Source of the DNA: an uncultured Bacteroidales bacterium | GTDB lineage: Bacteria > Bacteroidota > Bacteroidia > Bacteroidales > UBA932 | Direction: 5' to 3' | Assembly (NCBI GenBank): GCA_947305645.1 | Contig: CAMZEC010000002.1 | Coordinates: forward strand, 1 to 64,000 | Length of the DNA stretch: 64,000 bases | Part shown: one piece after another, positions 48,725 through 59,325 of the stretch | How the letters are laid out: every line of letters starts with the position of its first letter | Position numbering within the stretch: the stretch's first letter is position 1 | Translations under genes and position numbers: made by a program | The notes under the pieces: generated by a model | What the model was told of the DNA's origin: nothing | The model's database searches: none | The model's input: only the letters and a program-made list of their open reading frames with translations

Positions 48725-49654
48725 GTGAAAAAGTATTTGTTTATTATACTCGCAGCTCTGTTGGGCATTTCGGCGACAGACCCCACATACGAAAAGTATG
48801 TAGAGAAGTATGCTCCCATAGCCAAGACCGAAATGAAACGCACCGGCGTACCGGCCTCCATTACACTAGCGCAGGGGCTGGTGGAGTCTGCCGCCGGACA
48901 GTCGACCCTTGCCGTCAAGGCTAATAATCATTTCGGTATAAAGTGCCATGCCGACTGGAGGGGAAAGAGGATGTACAGGGATGACGACCAGGCGAACGAA
49001 TGTTTCCGGGTGTACTCTAATCCGGAGGCGTCGTTCCGCGACCACTCGGACTTCCTGCGCTACAGAGACCGCTACAAAGGCCTTTTCGAACTGGATCCCA
49101 CCAACTACAAAGCCTGGGCGAAAGGACTCAAGAGCGCCGGCTATGCTACAGACCCTCACTATGCCGACAAGCTTATTAAAGTGATCGAAGACTACAGGCT
49201 GTACCGCTTCGACCAGGACACCGTAGTTCCCGAGACTCCTCAGGAGGTAGAGCGTCCCGTTGAGGTTAAGCCGATTAAAGTGCAGGAGGAGTACAGGTTC
49301 TCCCTTTCCCGTACCGTCTACGAAATCAACGGTGTGCCTTGCATATATGCAGTCGAGGGGGACGATTATGCCTCCATCGCTGCTGCCAACGGACTCTTCC
49401 TCAGGGAGTTGCTCACTTTCAACGATCTCAAGGCGTCCGAGCCTCTCAAAGCCGGAGACGTGGTCTACCTGAAAGCCAAGAAGAACAAAGGCGCACGCGG
49501 ATCAGAGAAATATATAATAGGTGAAGAGCCTGAGACTCTCAGGGGAATTGCCCAGCGTTTCGGCGTAAAACTGTCGGCCATCAAGCGCATGAACAGGTTG
49601 TCTGCCGATTACAAACCGGCAGAAGGTGACACCATAGTCCTGCGCCGCCGATGA
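48725..49654 (+). CDS. Glucosaminidase-domain protein with C-terminal LysM-like repeats
   Basis: ASITLAQGLVESAAGQSTLAVKANNHFGIKC; LysM-like YASIAAANGLFLRELLTFN and TLRGIAQRFGVKLSAIKRMN; GTG start at 48725. Confidence 0.85.
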   Translation: MKKYLFIILAALLGISATDPTYEKYVEKYAPIAKTEMKRTGVPASITLAQGLVESAAGQSTLAVKANNHFGIKCHADWRGKRMYRDDDQANECFRVYSNPEASFRDHSDFLRYRDRYKGLFELDPTNYKAWAKGLKSAGYATDPHYADKLIKVIEDYRLYRFDQDTVVPETPQEVERPVEVKPIKVQEEYRFSLSRTVYEINGVPCIYAVEGDDYASIAAANGLFLRELLTFNDLKASEPLKAGDVVYLKAKKNKGARGSEKYIIGEEPETLRGIAQRFGVKLSAIKRMNRLSADYKPAEGDTIVLRRR

Positions 49655-50664
49655 AGACCGTAGCCAAGCTTCTTGTCGTCCTCCTGGTAGTCGTGGGGCT
49701 GCTTGTCGCCTACAACTGGCTGAGGGATAACAAGCTGCCAAACTTTTACGGCAGTGCCGAGCTCTTCGTGAACGAGGGCGACGGGCCGGAGGAGGTGATA
49801 GAAAGCCTCAAGGGCCAGCTGACAGTCCTCAGTGAGAAACGTCTGCGCAAGGTGTTCGCGCAGAAAGAAGTGGCTTCTTACATCAAGCCGGGCCACTACA
49901 TGGTAGGTTCTTCCAGCACCAGCGTATATGTGGCGCGGATGCTCAACAACGGCTGGCAGACGCCGGTACGCCTTACGCTTGCCGGATCTCTCAGGACAAG
50001 GGAAGAAATTGCCCGCAAGATCTCCCGCCAGCTGCAGATCGACTCTGTTGCCGTCATCAGGGCGATGGATGATGAGAAGCTGCTGGCACCCTACGGGGTA
50101 ACGCCGGAGAACGTGTTCGCCGCTTTCTTCCCCGCAAGCTACGACCTCTACTGGACGGCATCCTTTACAGATGTACTCGACCGCTGCAAAAAGGCCTCTG
50201 ATGCATACTGGACCGATGATAACCTGGTCAAGGCGGCCAGGGTGGGCCTTTCCCGCAAGGAGGCGGTGGTGCTGGCATCCATAGTGAAAGGGGAGTCCAA
50301 CTACAAGCCTGAGTTGCCCAAGATTGCCGGCGTGTATATCAACCGCCTGAACAGGGGCATGCTGCTCCAGGCCGACCCTACTGTGGCCTATTGCTATGAT
50401 TACGCTCTCAGGCGTATTCTTTTCCGTCATCTGGAATTCGATTCACCTTATAATACATATAAGTATCCCGGTTTGCCTCCCGGTCCGATATGCGTTCCCG
50501 ATAAGGAATATCTGGATGCAGTGCTTAATCCGGATTTCGGAGGTGGCAACTTGTTTTTCTGCGCCAGCAAGAATCTGGACGGAACGCATGTGTTTGCCAA
50601 GACTGCCGAGGCCCACGGCCGTAACGCCAAGGCTTTTCAATCGGCATTGAAAAATAGAACATAA
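49651..50664 (+). CDS. mltG: Endolytic transglycosylase MltG
   Basis: VLASIVKGESNYKPELPKIAGVYINRLNRGMLLQADPTVAY; YNTYKYPGLPPGPIC. Confidence 0.93.
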   Translation: MKTVAKLLVVLLVVVGLLVAYNWLRDNKLPNFYGSAELFVNEGDGPEEVIESLKGQLTVLSEKRLRKVFAQKEVASYIKPGHYMVGSSSTSVYVARMLNNGWQTPVRLTLAGSLRTREEIARKISRQLQIDSVAVIRAMDDEKLLAPYGVTPENVFAAFFPASYDLYWTASFTDVLDRCKKASDAYWTDDNLVKAARVGLSRKEAVVLASIVKGESNYKPELPKIAGVYINRLNRGMLLQADPTVAYCYDYALRRILFRHLEFDSPYNTYKYPGLPPGPICVPDKEYLDAVLNPDFGGGNLFFCASKNLDGTHVFAKTAEAHGRNAKAFQSALKNRT

Positions 50665-50720
50665 TTATTGTATTTCAATAAAAATATATTATATTTGCAA
50701 AAACCTCAACGAAAAACAAT

Positions 50721-53537
50721 ATGAAGAAAGTTTTGATTTTCTTTGCTGCAGCATTTGCAGCAGTAGTGGCAAGCGCACAGACTCCGCTTCCCAACGACCC
50801 GGCCGTAAAGGTGGGCAAGCTTGATAATGGCATGACCTACTACATCCGGCATAACGACAAACCTGCTCAGCGTGCCGAGTTCTATCTCGCCACCCATGTG
50901 GGTGCCATCCAGGAAACCCCCGACCAGGATGGTCTGGCCCATTTCCTGGAGCATATGTGCTTCAACGGCCTTAAGAATCTCCCCGGCAAGCAGATGCTTG
51001 AATATCTGCAGAGCATTGGTGCAGAGTTCGGCCGCAACATCAACGCCTCCACCGGCGTCGAGGTTACCCAGTACATGCTCAACAATATGCCCGTTACGCG
51101 TGAGGGTATAGTTGATACCTGCCTCCTGGTGATGCACGATTATTCCCATTTCGTGCTTAACGAGCAGAAGGAAATCGACGACGAGAGGGGAGTTATCCTC
51201 GAGGAGCGCCGCACCCGCCGCAACGCCCAGTGGCGTATTTATGAGCAGGACAAACAGTACATGTATAAAGGCTCAAAGTATGCTGACTGCTCTCTCATCG
51301 GCAGCCAGGAGAACCTGGAGACCTTCAAGCGCGAAAGCCTCGTGAATTTCTACGAGACTTGGTATCGTCCCGACAATCAGGCTCTTATTGTGGTCGGCGA
51401 TATCGATGTCGATAAGATTGAGGCCAAGATCAAGGCTTTGTTTGCCGACATTCCTGCACCGGTCGATCCCAAGGCCAAGGATGTTATCAAGATTCCCGAT
51501 AACAAGGAACCTATTATTGGTATCGCTACCGATCCCGAGCTGCCCAGTTGCGAAATCGAAATTCTCTGGAAGAGCGAACCTCTGCCTGTACAGTACAACA
51601 ATACCGACGTCGCTGTCCTGACCGATCTTGTAAAGGGTGTCATTTCATCTGTAATGAACGAGCGTCTGCAGGATATTGCATCCAAGCCCGGTGCTCCTTT
51701 CCTCGGAGCGTACCTCGGCGATACACAGCTGGCGGAGACCTGCGACGTGATTTTCGGTGACGTTTCTTTCAAAGAGGGTGACGCTATCACCGCCATGGAG
51801 GCTTTCTATACCGAGATCGAGAAGATGAAGCGTCATGGTTTCACAGACAGTGAGTTGCAGCGCGCCAAGGATGAGATTGTCAGCAGTTATGAAAAGGCTG
51901 CAGAAGGTGCTGATACCCGCAAGAATGCCGAATTCGTGCGCCCTCTCATGCAGAATTTCTTCTACAACAAGCCTTACATGGAGCCTTCTGTTGCAGCCCA
52001 GCTCGTAAAGCAGCTTATGCAGATGGTTCCCAACCAGGTTTACAACCAGACAGCAGCCCAGGTCATCACCGACGAGAATATGGTGGTTATCTACAATGGC
52101 CCTCAGAAGGAAGGTCTTGTGAATCCGACCGAAGCTCAGCTTCTCGAGATTATCAACAAGGTCAAGGCTTCCGAGATCGCTGCTAATGCAGAGGAAGTGA
52201 TTGCCAGTGAATTTGTTGACCCCGCAACGCTTAAGGGCAGCAAGGTAAAGAAGAGCTGCGAAATAGTGAAGGGTTTCACAGAGTGGACTCTTGCCAACGG
52301 TGTAAAGGTTGCATTCCTGCCCACCGAGTACAAGAAGGACCAGGTGCTTATCCGCCTTGTCAAGGACGGCGGTACCTCCCTTATTCCTACCGAGGATCTT
52401 GCATCTTTCGAGGATAACGTCTGGAGCCTCTTCATGAGCAACAGCGGCGTGTCAAAGTATCCTAATACCACCGTTTCCAAGATGTTGGCCGGAAAGCAGC
52501 TGAGGGTGACGCCTTACTTCGAGAGTATGACCCACGGTATTTCCGGTAACTGCCAGCCAAAGGATTTGGAAACTACACTGCAGCTCTTCTACCTGTATTT
52601 CACCGACATGCGTTTCGATCCCGACGAGTACAACGTGGGCAAGCAGCAGATCGAGGCAGTTCTTCCCAACATCCTCAAGACCCCTAACTTCAAGTTCCAG
52701 CAGGAGATGCAGAAGACCGTCTCCGGAGGCAACCCCCGTACCGTAATCCTCGACGAGGAAGTTCTTGCCAAGGCTGACGTGAAGGTTGTGGAGCGCAACT
52801 ACCGCAAGCTCTTCAAGGATGCAGCAGGGACTGTAGTCTATATTGTTGGCAACGTCGATCCCGAGACCTTGAAACCGCTGGTGGAGAAGTACTTCGGATC
52901 ACTGCCCAAGGGCAAGAAGGCACTCAAGTGGGTAGATGACGGACAGCGCATCCCTGCCGGCCGCGTGCTTAACGAGTTCAAGGTCGACATGCAGACTCCC
53001 AAGTCTACAGTATTCCAGTTCTATTCCACCTACGGTATGAAATACAGTGTGGCCGAGAAGGTAAATCTTGCCGCTGCCGAGTATATTCTCGATATGATCT
53101 ATACCGAGACTCTCCGTGAGGAAGAAGGCGGGACCTACGGTGCTTCCGCCGGTATCTCCATCAACAAATATCCTGTAGACCGTGCTCTCGTTCGGGTGTA
53201 CTTTGATACCAATCCCAGCTCGGCTGACAAGCTGCGTGAGCTTGCTACCGCAGGCCTTAACAAGATTGCGACCGAAGGACCTACCGCAGAGCAGATGACA
53301 CGTACGGTCGAGAACTTCAAGAAGAATGTTCCCGAGAAGCGTATCCAGAACAGCTACTGGATGGATGTGGTAAATTACTGGTATCGCTTCGGCAATATCG
53401 ATTACGATGCCGAGTATGAGGCGGCGGTGAACGCTCTCACTGCAGAGGGCATCCGCGACGCTGTGGCAAAGATCATGAACTCCGGCAACTTCGGAGAGGT
53501 AGTGATGAGCCCGGACAAAGCGGCCGAGCGAGAATAA
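50721..53537 (+). CDS. M16 family zinc peptidase (insulinase-like)
   Basis: HFLEHMCFNG (HXXEH); two M16 domains. Confidence 0.93.
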   Translation: MKKVLIFFAAAFAAVVASAQTPLPNDPAVKVGKLDNGMTYYIRHNDKPAQRAEFYLATHVGAIQETPDQDGLAHFLEHMCFNGLKNLPGKQMLEYLQSIGAEFGRNINASTGVEVTQYMLNNMPVTREGIVDTCLLVMHDYSHFVLNEQKEIDDERGVILEERRTRRNAQWRIYEQDKQYMYKGSKYADCSLIGSQENLETFKRESLVNFYETWYRPDNQALIVVGDIDVDKIEAKIKALFADIPAPVDPKAKDVIKIPDNKEPIIGIATDPELPSCEIEILWKSEPLPVQYNNTDVAVLTDLVKGVISSVMNERLQDIASKPGAPFLGAYLGDTQLAETCDVIFGDVSFKEGDAITAMEAFYTEIEKMKRHGFTDSELQRAKDEIVSSYEKAAEGADTRKNAEFVRPLMQNFFYNKPYMEPSVAAQLVKQLMQMVPNQVYNQTAAQVITDENMVVIYNGPQKEGLVNPTEAQLLEIINKVKASEIAANAEEVIASEFVDPATLKGSKVKKSCEIVKGFTEWTLANGVKVAFLPTEYKKDQVLIRLVKDGGTSLIPTEDLASFEDNVWSLFMSNSGVSKYPNTTVSKMLAGKQLRVTPYFESMTHGISGNCQPKDLETTLQLFYLYFTDMRFDPDEYNVGKQQIEAVLPNILKTPNFKFQQEMQKTVSGGNPRTVILDEEVLAKADVKVVERNYRKLFKDAAGTVVYIVGNVDPETLKPLVEKYFGSLPKGKKALKWVDDGQRIPAGRVLNEFKVDMQTPKSTVFQFYSTYGMKYSVAEKVNLAAAEYILDMIYTETLREEEGGTYGASAGISINKYPVDRALVRVYFDTNPSSADKLRELATAGLNKIATEGPTAEQMTRTVENFKKNVPEKRIQNSYWMDVVNYWYRFGNIDYDAEYEAAVNALTAEGIRDAVAKIMNSGNFGEVVMSPDKAAERE

Positions 53538-53539
53538 AG

Positions 53540-53563
53540 TGTCAGCCGGGGAGCCGGCTGACA
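53540..53563. terminator. Hairpin between convergent M16 and DUF1573 genes, probable bidirectional terminator
   Basis: tgtcagccgg-ggag-ccggctgaca perfect 10-bp stem. Confidence 0.65.
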
Positions 53564-53566
53564 TTA

Positions 53567-53962
53567 TCACTTTTTACGACCGCTGTAGGCAGTACCTTTA
53601 ACGTGGATTATTACGGGTCTCTCGAGAACTGAAAGATAGACAGTAAGGGCTTTATCGAAAGGATAAGGCCCTTCGTCGTTTGCATAGGTCACGTCAATTG
53701 TGCCGCTGGCACCGGGAGCGATGTCTTCTCGGGTCCACTTGGCGCTGGTGCAGCTGCAGCTGCTCGTTACCACGTAGATATTGAGGACATCCTTGCCAAT
53801 GTTGGTGACTTTGAAACTGCAATTCACGGCTCCGTCCTTGACGTTCACTTTTCCGAAGTCGTATGTCGTATTGTCGAAACGGACTACGCCGCCGAAGTCT
53901 TTCTGGGCTGCGGCTACCAGTGCTGAAAGCGAGAATGCAAGTATGAGTGCTATGCGTTTCAT
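53567..53962 (-). CDS. DUF1573 domain secreted protein
   Basis: FDNTTYDFGKVNVKDGAVNCSFKVTNIGKDVLNIYVVTSSCSCTSAKWTREDIAPGASGTIDVTY. Confidence 0.88.
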   Translation of the reverse strand: MKRIALILAFSLSALVAAAQKDFGGVVRFDNTTYDFGKVNVKDGAVNCSFKVTNIGKDVLNIYVVTSSCSCTSAKWTREDIAPGASGTIDVTYANDEGPYPFDKALTVYLSVLERPVIIHVKGTAYSGRKK

Positions 53963-54051
53963 GGCTGCAAATATATGCAAAAAATCAGTTTCGGTATTGA
54001 TTATTCAAATACAATACCGTAAATTTGCGTCCACTAACAAAACGAACTATT

Positions 54052-54225
54052 ATGGCATACAAAATTTCTGCAGATACCTGCGTTGCTTGTGGCACCTGCC
54101 AGGGTGAATGCCCTACCGGTGCAATTAAGGAAGGTGATGTTTACTCCATCGACCCTAACGTTTGCATCGATTGCGGCACTTGTGCCGATGCTTGCCCCAT
54201 GGGCGCAATTACCCCCGGTGAATAA
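54052..54225 (+). CDS. 2x[4Fe-4S] ferredoxin
   Basis: CVACGTCQGECPTGAI ... CIDCGTCADACPMGAI. Confidence 0.95.
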   Translation: MAYKISADTCVACGTCQGECPTGAIKEGDVYSIDPNVCIDCGTCADACPMGAITPGE

Positions 54226-54243
54226 CGATGCATTAACGATAAA

Positions 54244-54275
54244 AACGGCGACCTGTAGAGGCCGCCGTTTTTTTT
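54244..54275. terminator. Terminator between convergent ferredoxin and recA genes
   Basis: aacggcgacct-gtag-aggccgccgtt stem followed by a T run. Confidence 0.85.
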
Positions 54276-55302
54276 AGTCTTTTACCTGCGCCAGCGCATC
54301 CCTGACCAGCGCTTCTATCTCGTCGCACAGTTCCGGGTTGTCTTTCAGCAGCTGTTTAACTGCAGACAGACCCTGGGCGAGCTTCTCGCCGTTGTAACTG
54401 AACCAGGAGCCGCTCTTGTGGATGATGTCGAACTCGATTGCCAAATCTGCAATCTCGGCAACATGGCTTATGCCTTCGCCGTAGACGATGTCGAATTCGG
54501 CCTTCTTGAAAGGCGGGGCCATCTTGTTCTTCACGACCTTTACGCGGGTGCGGTTGCCGGTTGCCTCGTCACCGTCCTTGAGCTGGGTGGTACGGCGCAC
54601 GTCAATACGCACGGATGCGTAGAACTTGAGGGCGTTGCCACCGGTAGTGGTCTCGGGGTTGCCGAACATGATGCCTATCTTCTCGCGCAACTGGTTGATG
54701 AAGATGCAACAGGTGTTGGTTTTGGAGATGTTGGCGGTTAGTTTACGGAGGGCCTGGCTCATCAGGCGGGCCTGCAGGCCTACCTTGTTGTCTCCCATTT
54801 CCCCTTCGATTTCCGCCTTGGGGGTAAGAGCCGCTACGGAGTCGATTACTACAATGTCGATGGCTCCGGAACGGATGAGGTTGTCTGCAATCTCGAGGGC
54901 CTGTTCGCCGTTGTCCGGCTGACTTATGAGCAAGGTCTCCAGATTGACGCCGAGGGCCTGTGCGTAGCTGCGGTCGAATGCGTGCTCAGCATCGATCATC
55001 GCGGCTATTCCGCCCTGCTTCTGGGCTTCTGCGATAGCATGGATGGCAAGAGTCGTCTTGCCGCTCGATTCGGGTCCGTAAATTTCGATTATACGTCCCC
55101 GGGGGTAACCACCGATTCCAAGTGCGTGATCGAGCGCGACAGAGCCGCTCGGTATCACCTGGACATCCCATTGTGGCTGATCTCCCAGCTTCATAATCGT
55201 TCCTTTCCCGAAATCCTTCTCGATCTTGTCGATAGTGGCCTGCAATGCCTTGAGTTTCGCGGCATTGTTTTCAGGGGCTTGTGTTTCAATTTCTTTAGCC
55301 AT
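54274..55302 (-). CDS. recA: Recombinase RecA
   Basis: [39 protein letters not shown]. Confidence 0.97.
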   Translation of the reverse strand: MAKEIETQAPENNAAKLKALQATIDKIEKDFGKGTIMKLGDQPQWDVQVIPSGSVALDHALGIGGYPRGRIIEIYGPESSGKTTLAIHAIAEAQKQGGIAAMIDAEHAFDRSYAQALGVNLETLLISQPDNGEQALEIADNLIRSGAIDIVVIDSVAALTPKAEIEGEMGDNKVGLQARLMSQALRKLTANISKTNTCCIFINQLREKIGIMFGNPETTTGGNALKFYASVRIDVRRTTQLKDGDEATGNRTRVKVVKNKMAPPFKKAEFDIVYGEGISHVAEIADLAIEFDIIHKSGSWFSYNGEKLAQGLSAVKQLLKDNPELCDEIEALVRDALAQVKD

Positions 55303-55329
55303 AACGTGTGGTTTTAAAAGTTAGTCTTA

Positions 55330-55358
55330 CAAATATAAGAGAAAATTCGTTATTTTTG
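55330..55358. promoter_or_regulatory. Divergent -7 elements for recA (-) and rlmN (+)
   Basis: caaatata at 55330-55337 (TATATTTG on minus); tatttttg at 55351-55358. Confidence 0.7.
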
Positions 55359-55362
55359 TATT

Positions 55363-56454
55363 GTGAAAACAAAGTTGCTCGGAAAAAATCCGGACGAGCT
55401 TTCCGCCCTGGCCGCAGACTGCGGGCTGAGGCCTTTTGTGGGCCGTCAGCTTGCTGAATGGCTGTATGTGAAAAGGGCTTCGGACTGGGACCAGATGAGC
55501 AACATCTCCAAGGATTCCAAGGCCCGGCTTCGGGAAAAATACGAACTCGGTACATCCGCTCCCATAGGCTCCGCCCGTTCCAGCGACGGTACCGTCAAGT
55601 ATCTCTTCAACGTTGGGCCAATGAGAGATCCGGTGAGCGTAAGCGAACGTCCGGCCATCCCCCTTGAGGGGGCTCAGGGGGTGGGATTATCAGACAGATT
55701 CGTCGAATCTGTCCTGATTCCGGATGAGGACCGTAAGACCCTTTGCGTCAGTTCGCAGGCGGGCTGCCGTATGGGCTGCAGTTTCTGCATGACCGGACGC
55801 CAGGGGTGGCACGGCAACCTGGATGTTGCCGACATACTCAACCAGTTCATCAGCATCCCGGAATCATCCGGGCTCACCAACGCGGTTTTCATGGGCATGG
55901 GCGAGCCTCTGGACAATTACGACGCAGTCTCCCGGGCCATCGGCATCCTGACTGACGAAAAGGGTTTCGGCTGGAGTCCCAAACGCGTAACCCTTAGCAC
56001 CATCGGCGTGCTGCCTGTACTCAAGCGCTTCCTGGACGAGCACCGCTGCCATCTGGCAGTCAGCCTCCACAATCCCTTTCCGGAGGAGAGACTGGAGATG
56101 ATGCCGGTGCAGAAGGCGTGGCCACTGGATGATATAGTCGCCCTGTTGCGCCAGTACGATTTTTCCGGCCAGAGGCGGGTCAGCTTCGAATACACCATGT
56201 TCGCAGGATGGAACGACGACAAACGGCATGCGGATGCTCTCATACGCCTCCTGGGAGGCCTGGAGTGCAGGGTGAACCTCATCCGCTTCCACAAGATACC
56301 GGATTTCCCTTACGACTGTGCCCCTGCCGTAAGGATGGAGGAATTCAGGGACAGACTAAACAAGCACGGATTGGTATGTACGATAAGAGCTTCCAGAGGC
56401 GAGGACATTCTCGCAGCGTGCGGAATGCTTGCCGGACAGCGCTCGCAACAGTAG
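55363..56454 (+). CDS. rlmN: 23S rRNA/tRNA adenine-C2 methyltransferase RlmN with an about 25-aa in-frame insertion
   Basis: CRMGCSFC radical SAM motif; MGMGEPLDNYD; VSFEYTMFAGWND; GTG start 4 nt after the -7 element. Confidence 0.93.
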   Translation: MKTKLLGKNPDELSALAADCGLRPFVGRQLAEWLYVKRASDWDQMSNISKDSKARLREKYELGTSAPIGSARSSDGTVKYLFNVGPMRDPVSVSERPAIPLEGAQGVGLSDRFVESVLIPDEDRKTLCVSSQAGCRMGCSFCMTGRQGWHGNLDVADILNQFISIPESSGLTNAVFMGMGEPLDNYDAVSRAIGILTDEKGFGWSPKRVTLSTIGVLPVLKRFLDEHRCHLAVSLHNPFPEERLEMMPVQKAWPLDDIVALLRQYDFSGQRRVSFEYTMFAGWNDDKRHADALIRLLGGLECRVNLIRFHKIPDFPYDCAPAVRMEEFRDRLNKHGLVCTIRASRGEDILAACGMLAGQRSQQ

Positions 56455-58880
56455 CGGCCGCTTTCCTGGCTTTGCCTTCGCCCGCACAGAATTATGCTAA
56501 CGGACTGGCCGTAGAAAGCACGAGTCCGGAAGCGGATGCCGCCATTATCCTCAAGATGCGTGCCCATATGGACAAGATACATAAGGAGCAGCACAGGCCC
56601 ACGGTGGGCTTGGTACTCAGCGGCGGTGGCGCCAAAGGTGCGGCTCACGTAGGTGTACTGAAGTATCTTAAGGAGCAGGAGATTCCCGTCGATGCCATAT
56701 TTGGCACGAGTATCGGCGGTCTCGTCGGCGGCATTGCGTCACTCGGCTACGGTCCGGAGTTTATGGATTCGCTCTTCCGCACCCAGGACTGGTCTGTGAT
56801 GCTGACAGACAAGATCGACCGTTCCTATTATTCTTTCCAGCAGAAGCAGTACAAGGAAACATATATTCTTTCCGTTCCTTTCCATTATTCGGACAAGGAT
56901 TTCCAGACCCGGATAGACGAGCAGGTCCGTTATGGTGACCCTAATGAAAAGCGCGAGTTCGGCCGCAATTCCCTTATGACCTCACTGCCTTCCGGATACG
57001 TTTACGGGTTTAACGTCAACAACCTGCTGTCCAGCCTTTCTGTCGGTTATTCCGACAACATATCGTTCGACCAACTGCCTATTCCATTCTTCTGCGTGGC
57101 CGCAGATATGGTTACGGTAAAGGCCAAGAACTGGTCTTCCGGCTCGTTGAAGACCGCCATGCGCTCTACTATGAGCATACCGGGCATGTTCAAGCCGGTA
57201 AGGACGGAAGGCATGGTGCTGGTCGACGGTGGAGTGCGAAATAATTTCCCCGTGGACCTTGCCAAGTCTATGGGCTGCGATATAATCATTGGCGTGAGCC
57301 TCTCCGACAAGGCGCCGTCTTATTCGCAGGTAAACAACCTGCTGGATATAGTCAGCCAGTTCATTACCATGCTTGGCTATGAATCCATGTCCAAAAACAA
57401 AAGCGCTCCCGATGTCTTTATCAAGCCTAATCTGGATGGATACAACATGCTGAGCTTCAATCCGGTTGCTATAGACACAATGATTAACCGGGGTTATGAA
57501 TCCGCACTCGTCAAGTCCAGGGAGCTGGCAGAAGTGAAGAAGATGCTGAAGGGAGCTAAACCCTATCTTAACGGCCCCAGGGCTGTAGATATCGGCAAAA
57601 AGCCTGTTCAAATATATTCCATAGAATTCAAAGGCCTGACCAATTCCGAGTCCCGCTATCTGCACAGGGTCATCAAGATTAAGGCCGGCTCATATGTCGA
57701 TAAGGCCGTTATGGACGATGTGATGGCAAAGCTTGAAGCTACCGGCAGCTTCTCTACGGTAAGCTACAGCATACTGGGGCAGTCCGAGCCATACAAGCTA
57801 GTGTTCGACTGCGTGAAAGGTCCTCTGCATCAGCTGGGAATGGGCGTCCGCTTCGATACCGAAGAATGGGCCGGTTTCCTGTTCAATGTAGGATTCAACG
57901 CACATAAGCTCAATGGCCTGAAGTTCGACCTGAACGCAAAGATCGGGCGCACCCAGATGCTGGGGGGACGTGCTTCTCTTGACGTCAGCTGGCTGCCCAC
58001 TTTGAATTTCGACGCTAAGGTCATAAACGTGTCCGCCTCCGTTTATCCTGAATTGTCGGGCGCTACCGAAGAGGCCGGCTGGGGTGGACACTTTGAACGC
58101 CTGTACCTCTCCAACCTGAAGTGGAGAAGGGTGGATTTCAATCTGGGTGCCCAGTATCGTTATTACTCCCTCTCTGCAAAGAGTAAGTACGGGTATGATA
58201 TTTACAAGCAGAATCCAGATCTTACCAGAGGAGGATTCCTCGGGGTTTTCGGAAACGGTACATTTTATACCATGGATCGTTCGTACTATCCGTCCAAGGG
58301 TATTAAACTGACATTCGGGGCCGATTATGACTTTTTGAAGTACGGCGGCGGATCGTTCGACCCGATATTTACCAGCTATTTAAACTTCAACTCAGTGATT
58401 CCTTTCGGCGACGGATTTGCCTTACTTCCCGAGCTGCATGTCAGGGCCATGCTGGAGAACGATTTTACGCCAGCAGGCTATGATGCTGAAAACCCCAAGT
58501 TTTCGCTGTCGCACAAGAACTATGTCGGCGGCATGATTCCAAACCGCTATATAGACGGACAGATTCCTTTCATAGGCTTCGGCAACGTTTATCAGGCAGG
58601 TCCGCTGGTGGGAGTAGCCCAACTCGGTCTCAGGGGCAGGTTCGGTAATTTCTACGTCACGGCAACAGGAGGCTATTTCCAGGAGTACTATGAGTACGGT
58701 GATATTATCAACAAGGAGAATATATTGAAGTCGCTGATGCCCATGGCGTGGGGCGGCGGTCTCGAGTTTGCGTATGTTACGCCCCTCGGCCCTGTAAAAG
58801 TGCTTGGAGCATGGTCTCCGCGAACCAAAGTCTTCGCTCAGGACTTTGGCTTATATATATCACTGGGATTTGATTTTTGA
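56376..58880 (+). CDS. Patatin-like phospholipase fused to a BamA-like outer-membrane barrel
   Basis: LVLSGGGAKGAAHVGVLKYL, GTSIGG, DGGVRNNFPVD; C-terminal POTRA/barrel-like sequence; overlaps rlmN by 79 nt. Confidence 0.87.
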   Translation: MYDKSFQRRGHSRSVRNACRTALATVAAAFLALPSPAQNYANGLAVESTSPEADAAIILKMRAHMDKIHKEQHRPTVGLVLSGGGAKGAAHVGVLKYLKEQEIPVDAIFGTSIGGLVGGIASLGYGPEFMDSLFRTQDWSVMLTDKIDRSYYSFQQKQYKETYILSVPFHYSDKDFQTRIDEQVRYGDPNEKREFGRNSLMTSLPSGYVYGFNVNNLLSSLSVGYSDNISFDQLPIPFFCVAADMVTVKAKNWSSGSLKTAMRSTMSIPGMFKPVRTEGMVLVDGGVRNNFPVDLAKSMGCDIIIGVSLSDKAPSYSQVNNLLDIVSQFITMLGYESMSKNKSAPDVFIKPNLDGYNMLSFNPVAIDTMINRGYESALVKSRELAEVKKMLKGAKPYLNGPRAVDIGKKPVQIYSIEFKGLTNSESRYLHRVIKIKAGSYVDKAVMDDVMAKLEATGSFSTVSYSILGQSEPYKLVFDCVKGPLHQLGMGVRFDTEEWAGFLFNVGFNAHKLNGLKFDLNAKIGRTQMLGGRASLDVSWLPTLNFDAKVINVSASVYPELSGATEEAGWGGHFERLYLSNLKWRRVDFNLGAQYRYYSLSAKSKYGYDIYKQNPDLTRGGFLGVFGNGTFYTMDRSYYPSKGIKLTFGADYDFLKYGGGSFDPIFTSYLNFNSVIPFGDGFALLPELHVRAMLENDFTPAGYDAENPKFSLSHKNYVGGMIPNRYIDGQIPFIGFGNVYQAGPLVGVAQLGLRGRFGNFYVTATGGYFQEYYEYGDIINKENILKSLMPMAWGGGLEFAYVTPLGPVKVLGAWSPRTKVFAQDFGLYISLGFDF

Positions 58881-58881
58881 T

Positions 58882-59325
58882 ATGGACTCCGAACAGAAAA
58901 AAGTGCTTGACCGCCTGGAGGCGCAGTGCTCCAAAAGGGAGTATTGCGTCAGCGATGTGCGCCTTAAGGCTTTCAAGGCGCTGGACGGAGACAGCGCCAG
59001 GGCGGCGGAAGTGGTGGACAGTCTTGTAAAAGACAAGTTCGTGGATGATGCCCGCTACGCCGGTGCATTTGCCCGTGAGAAATCATCCCTGACCGGATGG
59101 GGAGCCGTAAAGATACGTTATGCATTGAGGGCCAAAGGAATCGCCCCTGAAACGATAGTTGCGGCCCTGGACGATATAGACGCCGGAAAGGCTGCCGACA
59201 AGTTGGAGAAGCTGATGGCCGCCAAGCGCAAGGGCCTGGAAGGCGACCCCCAGATTAAGTTGAAATTGATAAAGTACGCCCTCACGAGAGGCTACGAGTA
59301 CGACGAGATACAACGATACCTGTGA
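58882..59325 (+). CDS. recX: Regulatory protein RecX
   Basis: RecX-like [35 protein letters not shown]. Confidence 0.87.
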   Translation: MDSEQKKVLDRLEAQCSKREYCVSDVRLKAFKALDGDSARAAEVVDSLVKDKFVDDARYAGAFAREKSSLTGWGAVKIRYALRAKGIAPETIVAALDDIDAGKAADKLEKLMAAKRKGLEGDPQIKLKLIKYALTRGYEYDEIQRYL

